Assembly (NCBI GenBank): GCA_964581385.1
Contig: CAZOOK010000011.1
Location: 62,001 to 126,000, forward strand
Source of the DNA: CAZOOK01 sp964581385
Lineage (GTDB): Bacteria; Pseudomonadota; Gammaproteobacteria; Nevskiales; Nevskiaceae
Direction of reading: 5' to 3'
DNA length: 64,000 nt
Below, piece by piece: positions 44,667 through 53,299 of the stretch; within the stretch, counting starts at the first letter, position 1; every line of letters begins with the position of its first letter. A model generated the notes under the pieces. That model ran no database searches. It saw only the letters and a program-made list of their open reading frames with translations, and was not told the DNA's origin. Both the position numbers and the translations under genes were made by a program.

Positions 44667-45578
44667 ATGCCGGAACTCAGATTCGACGGTCGCGTAGCCG
44701 TCATCACAGGCGCGGGACGAGGCCTGGGTCGCTCTTATGCCCTGCTGCTTGCATCGAGGGGCGCAAAGGTTGTCGTCAACGATCCAGGTGCCAGCCTGAA
44801 GGGCGACGGCACCGATGTCGGTCCCGCGGAAGAAGTCGTGCAGGAGATCAAGGCCGCGGGCGGCGAGGCAGTCGCTTGCACCGAATCTGTGGCGACGCCC
44901 GAAGGCGGCAAGGCCATCATCCAATCGGCGCTCGACAATTTCGGGCGAATCGACATCCTCATCCACAATGCCGGGATTGTTCGCCGCGGTTCCTTGAAAG
45001 AATTGTCGTACGCGGATTTTGAATTGGTCCTCGACGTTCATCTGCGTGGAGCATTCCATGTTGTGCGCCCGGCCTTTCCTCTCATGTGCAAGGCGGGCTA
45101 CGGTCGCATCGTGCTGACTTCATCGATCAACGGTCTGTATGGCAATCGCAACGTGGTGAATTACTGCGTCGCCAAGGCGGGCGTGATCGGATTGTCCAAT
45201 GTCGTCGCGCTTGAGGGAGCTGAAGAGGGCGTGAAGTGCAACGTCATCCTGCCCGGAGCCGTGACACGCATGGCCGAGGGATTGGATACGAGCGCCTATC
45301 CGCCGATGGATCCGGAAATGGTGGCACCTGTGGTCGGCTGGCTGGCGCATGAATCCTGCTCGATCACGGGCGAGATGCTGAGTTCCATGGCCGGTCGTGC
45401 CGCGCGCGCGTTTGTCGCCGAATCGCCAGGCGTGTACCTCCCTGCATGGTCAATCGAACAGGTGGACGCACAGATCGACGCGATCCGGAGTACGGATACA
45501 GCTCTAATCTTTCCGGTTGTCCCTTCGGGCCATGTCGACCATCTCCGCTATAGTTTCGAAATGGCCCGGAAGGGGTGA
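44667..45578 (+). CDS. SDR of the 17-beta-HSD4/multifunctional-enzyme type
   Basis: 303 residues. VAVITGAGRGLGRSYALLL with the GDGTDVGPAEEVVQEIKAAG insertion is the pattern of the dehydrogenase part of peroxisomal multifunctional enzyme type 2/17-beta-HSD4. HNAGIVRRGS and the catalytic YCVAK are present. These enzymes oxidise 3-hydroxyacyl-CoA esters with bulky side chains, including sterol side chains. It lies 44 bases after the CoA-transferase. Confidence 0.87.
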   Translation: MPELRFDGRVAVITGAGRGLGRSYALLLASRGAKVVVNDPGASLKGDGTDVGPAEEVVQEIKAAGGEAVACTESVATPEGGKAIIQSALDNFGRIDILIHNAGIVRRGSLKELSYADFELVLDVHLRGAFHVVRPAFPLMCKAGYGRIVLTSSINGLYGNRNVVNYCVAKAGVIGLSNVVALEGAEEGVKCNVILPGAVTRMAEGLDTSAYPPMDPEMVAPVVGWLAHESCSITGEMLSSMAGRAARAFVAESPGVYLPAWSIEQVDAQIDAIRSTDTALIFPVVPSGHVDHLRYSFEMARKG

Positions 45579-45652
45579 GCGCGATTCCGCGATGACCGGC
45601 GGCACCAGTGACTTTTTCCTAGTCGATCCCGTGAAAGTTAGTGAGACAAGTT

Positions 45653-46498
45653 ATGGAACAGACTCCCTTGAATTTTAACGGCCGCATCGTTGTAGTGACC
45701 GGCGCAGCGGGCGGCGGCATTGGGACGAGTCTCACGCGCATGCTCGCTGAGCGTGGAGCGACTGTGGTCGCAGTGAGCCGCGCTCAGGAGAAAATCGATA
45801 AGAACATTGCGCCTCTGATCGCTAAAGGATTGCCGATCGTGCCGGTGGTGGCCGATGTTTCGACCGATAAAGGCGTGGCTGCAACCATGGAGCAGGTGCG
45901 CCGTACGAAAGGCACGCTCTACGGTCTCGCCAACATCGCGGGCGGTGCGGCGGGATCCACCTGGATGCGTGCAACCCGGGTGACTCGGTCTGACTGGCAG
46001 GCGCTCTTCAACCAGAATTTGGAGACGATGTTCTTCATGAGTCAGGCCGTCGCCGCGGAATTGAAGGAGAAAGGGCTTCCTGGTTCGATCGTCTCTATCT
46101 CATCAATCAGCGGCATGAACTCAGCGCCTTTCCATCTCGCCTATGGTGCAGCGAAGGCAGCGATTGTCGCGGTAACCCGCACGTTGGCAGTCGAGCTGGC
46201 ACTCGACAACATCCGCGTCAACGCCATCGCTCCCGGTACGACGGTGACGCCGGGATCGGGCGCCTACATCGATGACGATGCGGAACGCGACCGTCGCGCC
46301 ATCGCCATGGGACGGCGCGCCCAGCCTGATGAGCAGGCCGGTGCCATTCTTTTTCTACTGTCGGACCTGTCCAGCTACATCACCGGCCAGACCATACTCG
46401 TCGACGGCGGCCTCAACCTGAAATGGACCCATCTCGGCGCGGATAACACCTCCCTGTTTCTCAAAGACGAGAACTTCCGCGCCGCCATAAAGCGCTAA
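45653..46498 (+). CDS. classical short-chain dehydrogenase/reductase
   Basis: 281 residues from the ATG at 45653 (a GTG at 45641 is in frame). IVVVTGAAGGGIGTSLTRML is a glycine-rich cofactor loop with an extra Gly. YGAAK is the catalytic pair, and the late segment SSYITGQTILVDGGLNLKW is typical. It is the last gene of the plus-strand group, 74 bases after the previous SDR. The substrate is probably a hydroxyl group on the same CoA-linked compound. Confidence 0.88.
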   Translation: MEQTPLNFNGRIVVVTGAAGGGIGTSLTRMLAERGATVVAVSRAQEKIDKNIAPLIAKGLPIVPVVADVSTDKGVAATMEQVRRTKGTLYGLANIAGGAAGSTWMRATRVTRSDWQALFNQNLETMFFMSQAVAAELKEKGLPGSIVSISSISGMNSAPFHLAYGAAKAAIVAVTRTLAVELALDNIRVNAIAPGTTVTPGSGAYIDDDAERDRRAIAMGRRAQPDEQAGAILFLLSDLSSYITGQTILVDGGLNLKWTHLGADNTSLFLKDENFRAAIKR

Positions 46499-46575
46499 AG
46501 ACGGAACCGTGCCGGCGGCGCTCAACATCGGCTTCTAGAAAACAGATTTCTGAAGAGGCGTCGGCTTAATCCACG

Positions 46576-46875
46576 TCAGTCGATACGCTGACCGTGGATA
46601 CGCTCAAGCTCCTCAACGCAAGCTCCCAAATGTTCCACTACGGGATCGTTCTCGAACTCGTCGTCGATGGAACTGCGGATACTCCGCAATGACTCTATTC
46701 CTTCTGCGGCTGATAATGCGCCGAACCGTTCCTGCAGCGCCATGAGATCTGAGACCAGCTTCGCCAGGAACCGCCGGCGCTTCGGATCGTCCTCGGCCTC
46801 ACTGCGCTCATCCGCCACGAATTCGACCAGCAACCCGAACATTTCATCAGGATCCGACCAGTCGATATATGGCAT
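46576..46875 (-). CDS. small acidic protein of unknown function
   Basis: 99 residues from the ATG at 46875 (GGAG nine bases upstream; the frame is also open from a GTG at 46881). It is very acidic and helical (SDPDEMFGLLVEFVADERSE, KRRRFLAKLVSDLMALQERF), without Cys or a membrane segment. It is a single minus-strand gene facing the end of the SDR cluster. I do not recognise the family. The codon bias and ribosome site make it likely to be real. Confidence 0.6.
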   Translation of the reverse strand: MPYIDWSDPDEMFGLLVEFVADERSEAEDDPKRRRFLAKLVSDLMALQERFGALSAAEGIESLRSIRSSIDDEFENDPVVEHLGACVEELERIHGQRID

Positions 46876-47022
46876 GAACACTACTCCGTGACGCCTAACG
46901 AATTACACAGCGGCGCGTATATAGACCTATCAGACACAACGTGCTCGCACAAACTCCACATTGCGCTGGTCTTTTCATGCAAGCTACGCTGATTCAGGTC
47001 CTGACAAGCGAAGGAGCTCATC

Positions 47023-47607
47023 ATGTACGAAAAGCGCAATGGAAAGGAGGCCACATCGCAACCTCATCATGTCGCGCAGTGGCTGATCTCACAGGAGATG
47101 ATTGATCACGCGGTGCGGGCCATCCGCGAGCGGATCCACCTTAACCGCGATTACGACATTCCTTACCTCGCTGGCTATAGCCTTGACGGCCATATCATCT
47201 TCATCGACCGCCATATGCCCGAGGGTTTCACCTGGCAGGGCCGCCACGTTTCGACTGATCGCTTCCTGATCGTCCACGAAGCGGTGGAGAAATCGCTGAT
47301 TCAGCTGCTCGGCCTGCACTATCTGCACGCGCATCAGATCGCGCTGCGCGCCGAGCAAGCCTCCGTCCGTGGCGAGGGCATTACCTGGGAAGCCTACGAC
47401 GATTTCATGCAGCAATATATCAAGGTCATCGGCGATGAGAGTCTGTCCCGCGTGCCGGATAATCTTGATCTGACGCCCTACCGCGATTTTCACGACACCG
47501 AGGAGCTGAAGCAGATGCGTGCCTGCATGGTGCCGGGACCTGTGGTCGAAGCGAAACACTCCGTCCACATTGCTGGGCTGGAACCATCCTCGCCGCCGGG
47601 CGAATGA
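47023..47607 (+). CDS. conserved-looking hypothetical protein
   Basis: 194 residues, soluble, no signal. GAAGGAG lies six bases before the ATG. Notable features are clustered His residues (HYLHAHQIALRAEQ) and FIDRHMPEGFTWQGRHVST, with VHEAVEKSLI in between, a pattern that could bind a metal as in small metallopeptidase-like folds (HE...H), but no known motif is complete. The tail GLEPSSPPGE looks disordered. It is transcribed alone. The function is unknown. Confidence 0.7.
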   Translation: MYEKRNGKEATSQPHHVAQWLISQEMIDHAVRAIRERIHLNRDYDIPYLAGYSLDGHIIFIDRHMPEGFTWQGRHVSTDRFLIVHEAVEKSLIQLLGLHYLHAHQIALRAEQASVRGEGITWEAYDDFMQQYIKVIGDESLSRVPDNLDLTPYRDFHDTEELKQMRACMVPGPVVEAKHSVHIAGLEPSSPPGE

Positions 47608-47751
47608 ATGCGAACGCCTGCTGGGCGCTTCGCTCGCCCGATCCTACGAACTATTTATCAGAGTGTCGGAGGCTTCTCCGGCAAATCAGCGCTGGCTTGC
47701 CTTCGCGCATTCGGGCAGCGCCAGCGCTCGATCCTTCTATGAGAAGGCGGA

Positions 47752-48147
47752 CTAGGGGTGTGCGGGAATCGAGCTGTACTGCACGCTTTGGACTTGCGGA
47801 AGCTGCTCGATCACTCTTTCGTTAGGGCAGAACGCGAAGCTGGAAACATCCCCATCGCGCAAAGCGGTCTCGCATCGTTGCTTCTGAGAGCAGCCACTGC
47901 ATTTCTCCAAGGAGCGATCCAAGCTGGCCGTTGAGACCGTCTGCAGATAAACCTCCGTATCCTGCCCACGAAGCATCAGCATCTTGCGCAGCAGTGAATG
48001 CCGGAAGCGCGCGTTCAGCCGCTCACGCTGAGGCGGCCTTGTATACAACTTGTCCACCAGAATTACGGAGGTGAGCAATACGGCGGCCCCAAGAAATTGC
48101 GCACCAAATGCAACTTCCAAGAATGAAAGATGAATAGCTGGAAACAT
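47752..48147 (-). CDS. small DUF6455-like protein with N-terminal membrane helix
   Basis: 131 residues from the ATG at 48147, chosen because GAAGGAGG lies about eight bases upstream; another ATG two codons earlier is too close. A membrane helix (VAFGAQFLGAAVLLTSVILV) is followed by a soluble part with CSGCSQKQRCETAL and FAFCPN, the four-Cys pattern of the DUF6455 family. The Cys set could bind Fe-S or zinc. A consensus FNR box lies 123 bases upstream. Anaerobic control is therefore likely. Confidence 0.7.
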   Translation of the reverse strand: MFPAIHLSFLEVAFGAQFLGAAVLLTSVILVDKLYTRPPQRERLNARFRHSLLRKMLMLRGQDTEVYLQTVSTASLDRSLEKCSGCSQKQRCETALRDGDVSSFAFCPNERVIEQLPQVQSVQYSSIPAHP

Positions 48148-48269
48148 GACCATGCCCTCCTTCGTAAAATGGTGGCTGGCTCTTATCGCCCCACCGACTG
48201 GTGCGGAAACATCTGCATAGGAATTCGGTACCACGTGCGCAAGATGCGGTATCGCCCATCGGCTCGTCA

Positions 48270-48283
48270 TTGATCTAAATCAA
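48270..48283. promoter_or_regulatory. consensus FNR/Anr binding site
   Basis: TTGATCTAAATCAA is an exact match to the symmetric FNR/Anr/Dnr consensus TTGAT-N4-ATCAA. It lies 123 bases before the DUF6455-like start (minus) and 156 bases before the diiron-hydrolase-like start (plus). A site at -41.5 would give a minus-strand transcript start near 48235. Control of either gene is inferred; the match itself is directly visible. Confidence 0.8.
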
Positions 48284-48438
48284 TGAGAACAAGTGGCTTC
48301 AAGAAACCCCGAAACCGCCAAAGCTGTTGCCGCTCACCACCGTTTGTCGCATTTTATTCCCCGCTGTCGCCGCCGATCATAGCCACAGAGGACTGGCTCG
48401 ATTAACTTTTCCAGCGAGACGTCCTTGAGGTTGGTTGT

Positions 48439-49320
48439 ATGGGGTATTCCGATCCGAAGCCGCAGTATCCGATCGTGCCGCGCGAGAGGCTCGACTTCGA
48501 TCTGGATGGAGATATTCCGCGCTTCTGGTTCGACGGCAATCCATTCAAGACACGCTTTTTCGATGCCATGTCCACCCTGTTTCCCGAGGGTGAGAAATTC
48601 TTCATCAACTGCGTGCGTGACTACCGCGAACGCATCACCGATCCAAAGTTGGTACAGGAAGTAAAAGCGTTTACGCGCCAGGAAGGCCAGCACACGATGG
48701 TGCACAACCAGTTCAATGAGCGCCTGAAAGCGCAAGGCATTGATGTCGACGGCATCCTGCGGCGTGAGGCGAAATTGCTGAACAATGCGCGCCGCGTCAT
48801 GCCGGCGGTCTACACCCTGGGGCAGACCGCGGCGGTGGAGCACATTACGGCGATCATGGCGCACGGCTTCTTCGACCGGCGCGAAGTGTTGGAACACGTG
48901 GATGCACGTGTGCGGGCGATGTACGCCTGGCATGCCATCGAAGAAATCGAACACAAGGCGGTTGCCTTCGACGTGCTCAAGCAGGTGGCCAAAGCTGGCT
49001 ACTTCGTACGCATCCTGTCAATGCTGGTAATTATGGTGACTTTCCCGCTGCATGTGTTCTTGATCCTCAACCACATGCTCAAGCGCGACGGCTTCAACTT
49101 CCGCCAGCGCACGGGCCTTTGGCTGCATGGTCTGTGGTGGCTGTATGGTCCGCGCGGCTTGTTCCCGCCGGTGATGGGACATTTGTTCGCCTACCTCAAG
49201 CCCGGCTTTCACCCCTGGAACGAAGGGCCGATGCGCAACTACGAACTCTGGTTGGATACCTTTAACCGCACTGGCGATCCGATCGCGGCCGGCAACGCGC
49301 TGCACGCCGCCGGTAGTTGA
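48439..49320 (+). CDS. PF10118-type metal-dependent hydrolase-like membrane protein
   Basis: 293 residues. Ferritin-like metal ligands are visible: TRQEGQHTMVHN, TAAVEHITAI and HAIEEIEHKAVAFD (Glu-x2-His repeats), as in the Metal_hydrol (PF10118) family, which probably binds two irons. A hydrophobic pair of segments (FVRILSMLVIMVTFPLHVFL) suggests membrane association. The gene is followed by an AraC regulator and is near an FNR box. Members occur beside hydrocarbon and fatty-acid genes; the reaction is not established. Confidence 0.85.
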   Translation: MGYSDPKPQYPIVPRERLDFDLDGDIPRFWFDGNPFKTRFFDAMSTLFPEGEKFFINCVRDYRERITDPKLVQEVKAFTRQEGQHTMVHNQFNERLKAQGIDVDGILRREAKLLNNARRVMPAVYTLGQTAAVEHITAIMAHGFFDRREVLEHVDARVRAMYAWHAIEEIEHKAVAFDVLKQVAKAGYFVRILSMLVIMVTFPLHVFLILNHMLKRDGFNFRQRTGLWLHGLWWLYGPRGLFPPVMGHLFAYLKPGFHPWNEGPMRNYELWLDTFNRTGDPIAAGNALHAAGS

Positions 49321-49415
49321 ACGGCGGCACTCTAAGCCGCTTGGCCGCGCGATCCGCTTGAAGCCGTGGCAGCGAGCGCCGATAGTGGTGTCATCGCCCT
49401 ATATGCTGTTGCTGC

Positions 49416-50450
49416 ATGACCGAGCTACCGTCTCGCCCGCCTGCCGTTCCCTTCGTCACGCTGACTAACTGGGTCAAGGCGGCGGCCACTTGCGGCTTCA
49501 ATATCCAGCCGTTGCTGCAACAGATTGGCATTGAAACCAACCTGCTCAATCTGAACACCGTCTTGGTGGACATGGAACGCCTCAACGAACTGATGAGCGC
49601 ATGCGTGGCGCAGGCGCGCGGGCGCCATTTTCCGTTTGTGCTCGGCGAGCAGTTCGCGTTCGAATATCTGCCGGATATGGAGACCTTCATCGCTACCAGC
49701 CCCACGTTGCGCGACGCCACGCGCGTGTTCGAATGGGTGCGCATGCTGATCGACCCTCGGATGCAGGTGACGCTGCATGAGCGGGACAAAGAAGCGCAGC
49801 TGGTGCTGGAGTTTGTCGATCGCGGCCGCGTGCTGAAACTGCAGCCGTACCTGGCCGAAGCAACGTTTGCGTGCATCGTCAAATTCGGTCGTTCACTCAT
49901 CGGTGAGCAGGGCCATTTCGCACGCATTAGCTTCTGCCATCCGCGGCCAACCTATGCGACTGAGTGCGAACGCTTCTTCGACATGCCGGTGGCTTTTGAG
50001 GAGACGCACAACTCGCTGCACTTCCCGCGCAAGCTGCTTGATCGCGCACTGCGTGGCGCTTATCCGGAGCTACACCAGCAGGCGGAATCCCTGATCGGGC
50101 AGCGCCTCCTGCGCCAGACCGGCAAGGCAGACTTCAGTACGCAGATCGATGAGCTGCTGAGCGCGCGTCCGCAGTTGCTGGGGCAAGGCATCGAAGCACT
50201 GGCGGCGGCGCTGCAACTACATCCACGCACCTTGCAGCGACGACTACAGGACGAAGGCAGCAGCTACGCCGATCGTCTCGCCAAGATGCGCTTTCATCTC
50301 GCTTCAGAGTGGCTGCAACACAGCGATATCAATATCGAAACCATCAGCGAGCTTCTGGGCTTTTCCGACCGGCGCAGCTTCACCCATGCCTTCACGCGCT
50401 GGTCCGGGATGTCGCCCAGTGCGTTTCGCAGCAAGAGGGGCGAACACTGA
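49416..50450 (+). CDS. AraC-family regulator (arabinose_bd-type N-terminal domain)
   Basis: 344 residues. The N-terminal ligand domain starts TLTNWVKAAATCGFNIQPLL, as in the OruR/GadR-like AraC group. The two helix-turn-helix motifs are in LAAALQLHPRTLQRRLQDEG near 265-285 and ISELLGFSDRRSFTHAFTRW near 315-335, followed by GMSPSAFRSK. It lies 95 bases after the PF10118 gene on the same strand and may control it or the catabolic genes. Confidence 0.92.
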   Translation: MTELPSRPPAVPFVTLTNWVKAAATCGFNIQPLLQQIGIETNLLNLNTVLVDMERLNELMSACVAQARGRHFPFVLGEQFAFEYLPDMETFIATSPTLRDATRVFEWVRMLIDPRMQVTLHERDKEAQLVLEFVDRGRVLKLQPYLAEATFACIVKFGRSLIGEQGHFARISFCHPRPTYATECERFFDMPVAFEETHNSLHFPRKLLDRALRGAYPELHQQAESLIGQRLLRQTGKADFSTQIDELLSARPQLLGQGIEALAAALQLHPRTLQRRLQDEGSSYADRLAKMRFHLASEWLQHSDINIETISELLGFSDRRSFTHAFTRWSGMSPSAFRSKRGEH

Positions 50451-50505
50451 CGCGAAGTTGCGGCGCTTGGTACACCTGGAGGAAAAGGCGCCGCTGGTTA
50501 CGGTA

Positions 50506-50650
50506 GGCTGACGGCACGATCTTGAGCACCGCCGCCAGCGGATAAGCGTTGGCGCCGCAAGTATCATTATGAAACCGCGCGTCAAAGCGCGACAGATCGA
50601 CCTCATGATCCAGCAAGTGATTCAAGGCATCCCAAATGTCCCCGGCAGCA
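50506..50650 (-). pseudogene. N-terminal fragment of an IS1182-type transposase
   Basis: The minus-strand frame reads ALNHLLDHEVDLSRFDARFH, then NDTCGANAYPLAAVLKIV and SAYR, the conserved N-terminal block of IS1182-family transposases (NHLIDHEIDLS, FDARFHNDETGA). It breaks off exactly where the next block (YSRGIVSSR) should begin. No inverted repeats were found. It lies next to the attC-like site. Confidence 0.65.
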
Positions 50651-50701
50651 GCTACCCCATCAAGTCCGCCGCGATCATCGGCAAGGAATAGCAAAGGTGT
50701 G

Positions 50702-50794
50702 GCCTGACCCGGCGCTCAAGCGGACATCCCTGTCGCGGGCATTTGTGCTCTGCAAGCGCGGCGTTGTGGGCCGCCGCTTAGCTCCACGTTATGC
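50702..50794 (+). repeat. attC-like integron recombination site
   Basis: A left core GCCTGAC (one change from RYYYAAC) and a right core GTTATGC (one change from GTTRRRY) enclose 93 bases. The inner arms GCTCAAGCGG (50714-50723) and CCGCTTAGC (50774-50782) pair over nine positions with exactly one unpaired base, C50717, which is the extrahelical G on the bottom strand that marks real attC sites. The region between is the variable loop. No integrase gene is in the window. Confidence 0.65.
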
Positions 50795-50830
50795 TTCACT
50801 GAAGGCGACACCGGTCAACAGGAGGATCAG

Positions 50831-51064
50831 ATGCCCAAGATAACGATTAAGGACGGAAAGCTCTCTGCCGAGATTTATGTGCAGGTAACTCGAGAGTACG
50901 TATGCTCGTGTGGAACAAAGAGCACGATCACGATGAATATGCCAGAGGGCGTTTCTTACAATGGAAAAATAAACGTGAACGCCAATTGCTCAACTTGTAA
51001 TGAACCTGTAGTTATTGCCGAAGGGCATCACTACATTGAAAACCATACGCTGCTTACCAAATAG
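50831..51064 (+). CDS. small Cys-containing protein in a cassette-like block
   Basis: 77 residues. CSCGTKS and NCSTCNE give a CxC plus CxxC pattern that could hold zinc in a small ribbon fold. The rest is beta-rich (MPKITIKDGKLSAEIYVQV). GGAGGAT precedes the ATG. The base composition is clearly more AT-rich than the neighbours, and the gene starts 36 bases after the attC-like site, as cassette genes do. The family is not recognised. Confidence 0.68.
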   Translation: MPKITIKDGKLSAEIYVQVTREYVCSCGTKSTITMNMPEGVSYNGKINVNANCSTCNEPVVIAEGHHYIENHTLLTK

Positions 51065-51114
51065 TGCCTGTGGTGTCGGGCGTCACAAACTACCAATGTG
51101 TATCGGAGAGAATG

Positions 51115-51681
51115 ATGTTGGCAAAGGACGATGATCTAAGCCATCAGCATCTGTCTTGGCTGGTCAATAGCCGCACTGCAAATCAACGTGCGGCATTGTG
51201 GTTATTCATGCTCTTCGAGACGTATTCGGAGCAGGTGAAGGGAAGGGAGTTCTCCCAGAAGGCGCAGACTATGGTTGCGATTTGCTTCTCGCTATGGCGA
51301 GCTGCATTCCTAGCAGACAAGACCGGTGTCAGAGCTGCCGTCCTCAAAGATGCCAAGGCCTTCCTGGGCAAGATGCTGACTGACAACGCCATAACTTATC
51401 CTCAGGACCGCAGCAATCGGGAGTGGACATTTAACTATTACATGAATAACGCAAAGGACGGGCTGCTTAACCTATCAAAGGATTGGATAGACATACAAAG
51501 CAGCCTTTCCGTCGATAAAAAAGAAGTAAAGGGTGCAACAGCATCTTCTCGACGCTGGGATCGACACCAAAATGCCTTCGAGACCGCGCTGCACCACTTT
51601 GAAGAAGCGCTTAAGAAAGCGGCGAAGCGCCCAACTGGTGGTTCCAGCCGACCGTCTCGCCTTCGGCGAGCTAAGCTTTGA
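51115..51681 (+). CDS. hypothetical protein, second gene of the cassette-like block
   Basis: 188 residues from the ATG at 51115 (GGAG six bases upstream; a GTG at 51064 overlaps the previous stop and is an alternative). It is helical with no signal or membrane segment (ALWLFMLFETYSEQVKGREF, KDGLLNLSKDWIDIQ). The last 17 residues, RPTGGSSRPSRLRRAKL, are translated through the second attC-like sequence, a typical end for integron cassette proteins. The codon use is AT-richer than in the flanking genes. The function is unknown. Confidence 0.65.
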   Translation: MLAKDDDLSHQHLSWLVNSRTANQRAALWLFMLFETYSEQVKGREFSQKAQTMVAICFSLWRAAFLADKTGVRAAVLKDAKAFLGKMLTDNAITYPQDRSNREWTFNYYMNNAKDGLLNLSKDWIDIQSSLSVDKKEVKGATASSRRWDRHQNAFETALHHFEEALKKAAKRPTGGSSRPSRLRRAKL

Positions 51682-51688
51682 AGCTGCA
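51629..51688 (+). repeat. second, degenerate attC-like site at the cassette end
   Basis: The left core GCCCAAC is an exact RYYYAAC and overlaps the 3' end of the gene. TTCCAGCCGACC follows, as in many attC left arms. A perfect central hairpin (CTCGCC-TTC-GGCGAG, 51656-51670) and GCTAAGCTTTGA come next, but a clean GTTRRRY right core is missing. It would close the cassette that starts at the 50702 site. Confidence 0.4.
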
Positions 51689-51800
51689 AAAAGCCTCTTT
51701 TAAAGCGTTCGCAATAAACGAGGTGAGTCTATCCAAACGACTCTCCACTATTTGTCAATAAGCTTGCGCTCAGCAGCATTCGCTCTTGGTCTGCCGCCTG

Positions 51801-51829
51801 CTGCTCCCGGACTCTTGGTGCGGGAGCAG
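51801..51829. other. hairpin in the gap after the aldehyde dehydrogenase gene
   Basis: CTGCTCCCG and CGGGAGCAG pair perfectly (9 bp) around an 11-base loop, about 50 bases beyond the end of the minus-strand aldehyde dehydrogenase. It lacks a U-tract, so it is either a weak terminator or an RNA-stabilising hairpin. No other feature is seen in 51690-51877. Confidence 0.35.
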
Positions 51830-51877
51830 GGGCAATCGTGTTACGAAACCCGGAAGCCGCCCTATTGGGCGATCTTG

Positions 51878-53299
51878 TCAGGGCGCGTAGCCGAGGAGCG
51901 ATTTGACCTCCAGGTATTCGTGGAAGCCGAACTCGCCCCACTCGCGTCCATTGCCGCTCTTTTTGTAGCCGCCGAACGCTGCGTTGAAATCGAATCCGTC
52001 GTTGATCGACACCCAACCGGCGCGGATCTGGCGGGCCACTGCACGAGCCTTTTCAAGATCCTTACCTGCGACATTGCCGGCGAGGCCAAATTCCGTATCG
52101 TTGGCGATGGCGATGGCTTGGTCTACGTTGTCGTAGCCGATGATCACGAGCACCGGCCCGAAGATTTCCTCGCGCGCGATCACCATGTTGTTGGTGACGT
52201 TGGCGAATACTGTGGGCTTCACATAAAAACCCTTGGTCAGCCCTTCCGGACGTCCGGGGCCGCCAGCCACGAGCGCGGCGCCTTCAGCAACGCCCTTCTG
52301 GATATATTCCTGGATCGAGTTGAACTGCGCCTTTGAGACCACCGGCCCCATTGCGAAATTACCTTTGGGGTCACCCACAGTCACCGCGGCAGCAGCTTCC
52401 TTGGCGACAGCGATCGCTTCGTTCATGCGGGCCTTGGGCACTAGCATGCGCGAGGTTGCGCTGCAGGTCTGACCGGAGTTGACCATCATGCCGGTGACGC
52501 CCTTGCCGACGTTGCTGGCGAAGTCCGCATCGTCGAGGATGATGTTCGCGCTCTTGCCGCCCAGCTCCTGACACACGCGCTTGACGGTGGCCGCGGCGTT
52601 TTTCGCGACTTCAATGCCGGCGGATTCCGAACCGGTAATCGAGATCATGTCGATGCCCGGGTGAGTGGACATCGCCGCGCCCACAATGGAGCCCTTGCCT
52701 TGGATGAGATTGAACACGCCGGGCGGAACGCCCGCGGCGTCAAAAATCTCGGCAAGAATCTGGGCGGAGAAATGCGACTCTTGCGAAGGCTTGAGCACGA
52801 TGGTGCAGCCTGTCGCGAGTGCCGGAAAAACTTTGACCGTGACTTGGTTGATAGGCCAGTTCCACGGCGTGATCATGCCGCAGACACCGATCGGTTCTTT
52901 CGCGATCAGCGTTGCGCCACGCTGTTCCTCGAACTTGAAATTCTTCAGCACTTCGATGGCCGTAGTCAGATGGCCGAGCCCGAGCCCCACCTGAAAGCCA
53001 TTGGCGAGTGCAGCCGGTGCGCCCATCTCGTCGGTGATTGCCGAAGCGAGGTCGCCGACACGCTTCTGGTATTCCTCGAGGATGCGCGTAAGGACCTTGA
53101 GCCGCTCCTCGCGGCTGGTCTTCGACCAGGTCGCGAAAGCCTTGCGGGCCGCCTTCACCGCCTTGTCGACATCGGCAGCCGAACCGAGTGCGATCGTGCC
53201 GGAAACTTCTTCCGTCGCGGGGTTAATGGCGTTCACCGTTTTCAATTCGACCGGATCAACCCACTTACCGTCGATATAAAACTTGAGATATTTGCGCAT
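51878..53299 (-). CDS. NAD(P)-dependent aldehyde dehydrogenase
   Basis: 473 residues. Catalytic Cys279 lies in NSGQTCSATSRM, general-base Glu245 in CQELGGKSANIIL, and Asn147 in TPWNWPINQ stabilises the oxyanion. ITGSESAG is the cofactor loop. The ATG at 53299 shares one base with the stop of the ThDP gene (TAATG), so the two are coupled. An apparent upstream extension reads the ThDP gene in another frame and is not used. It would oxidise the aldehyde made by the ThDP or Baeyer-Villiger steps to an acid. Confidence 0.94.
   Translation of the reverse strand: MRKYLKFYIDGKWVDPVELKTVNAINPATEEVSGTIALGSAADVDKAVKAARKAFATWSKTSREERLKVLTRILEEYQKRVGDLASAITDEMGAPAALANGFQVGLGLGHLTTAIEVLKNFKFEEQRGATLIAKEPIGVCGMITPWNWPINQVTVKVFPALATGCTIVLKPSQESHFSAQILAEIFDAAGVPPGVFNLIQGKGSIVGAAMSTHPGIDMISITGSESAGIEVAKNAAATVKRVCQELGGKSANIILDDADFASNVGKGVTGMMVNSGQTCSATSRMLVPKARMNEAIAVAKEAAAAVTVGDPKGNFAMGPVVSKAQFNSIQEYIQKGVAEGAALVAGGPGRPEGLTKGFYVKPTVFANVTNNMVIAREEIFGPVLVIIGYDNVDQAIAIANDTEFGLAGNVAGKDLEKARAVARQIRAGWVSINDGFDFNAAFGGYKKSGNGREWGEFGFHEYLEVKSLLGYAP

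Noticed and set aside
35202..50650. Composite transposon or simple inversion carried by the two IS1182 fragments
   Set aside because: The fragments are different parts of the transposase with no ends or target repeats, and their positions and strands do not fit one inversion. Only separate decayed insertions can be claimed.
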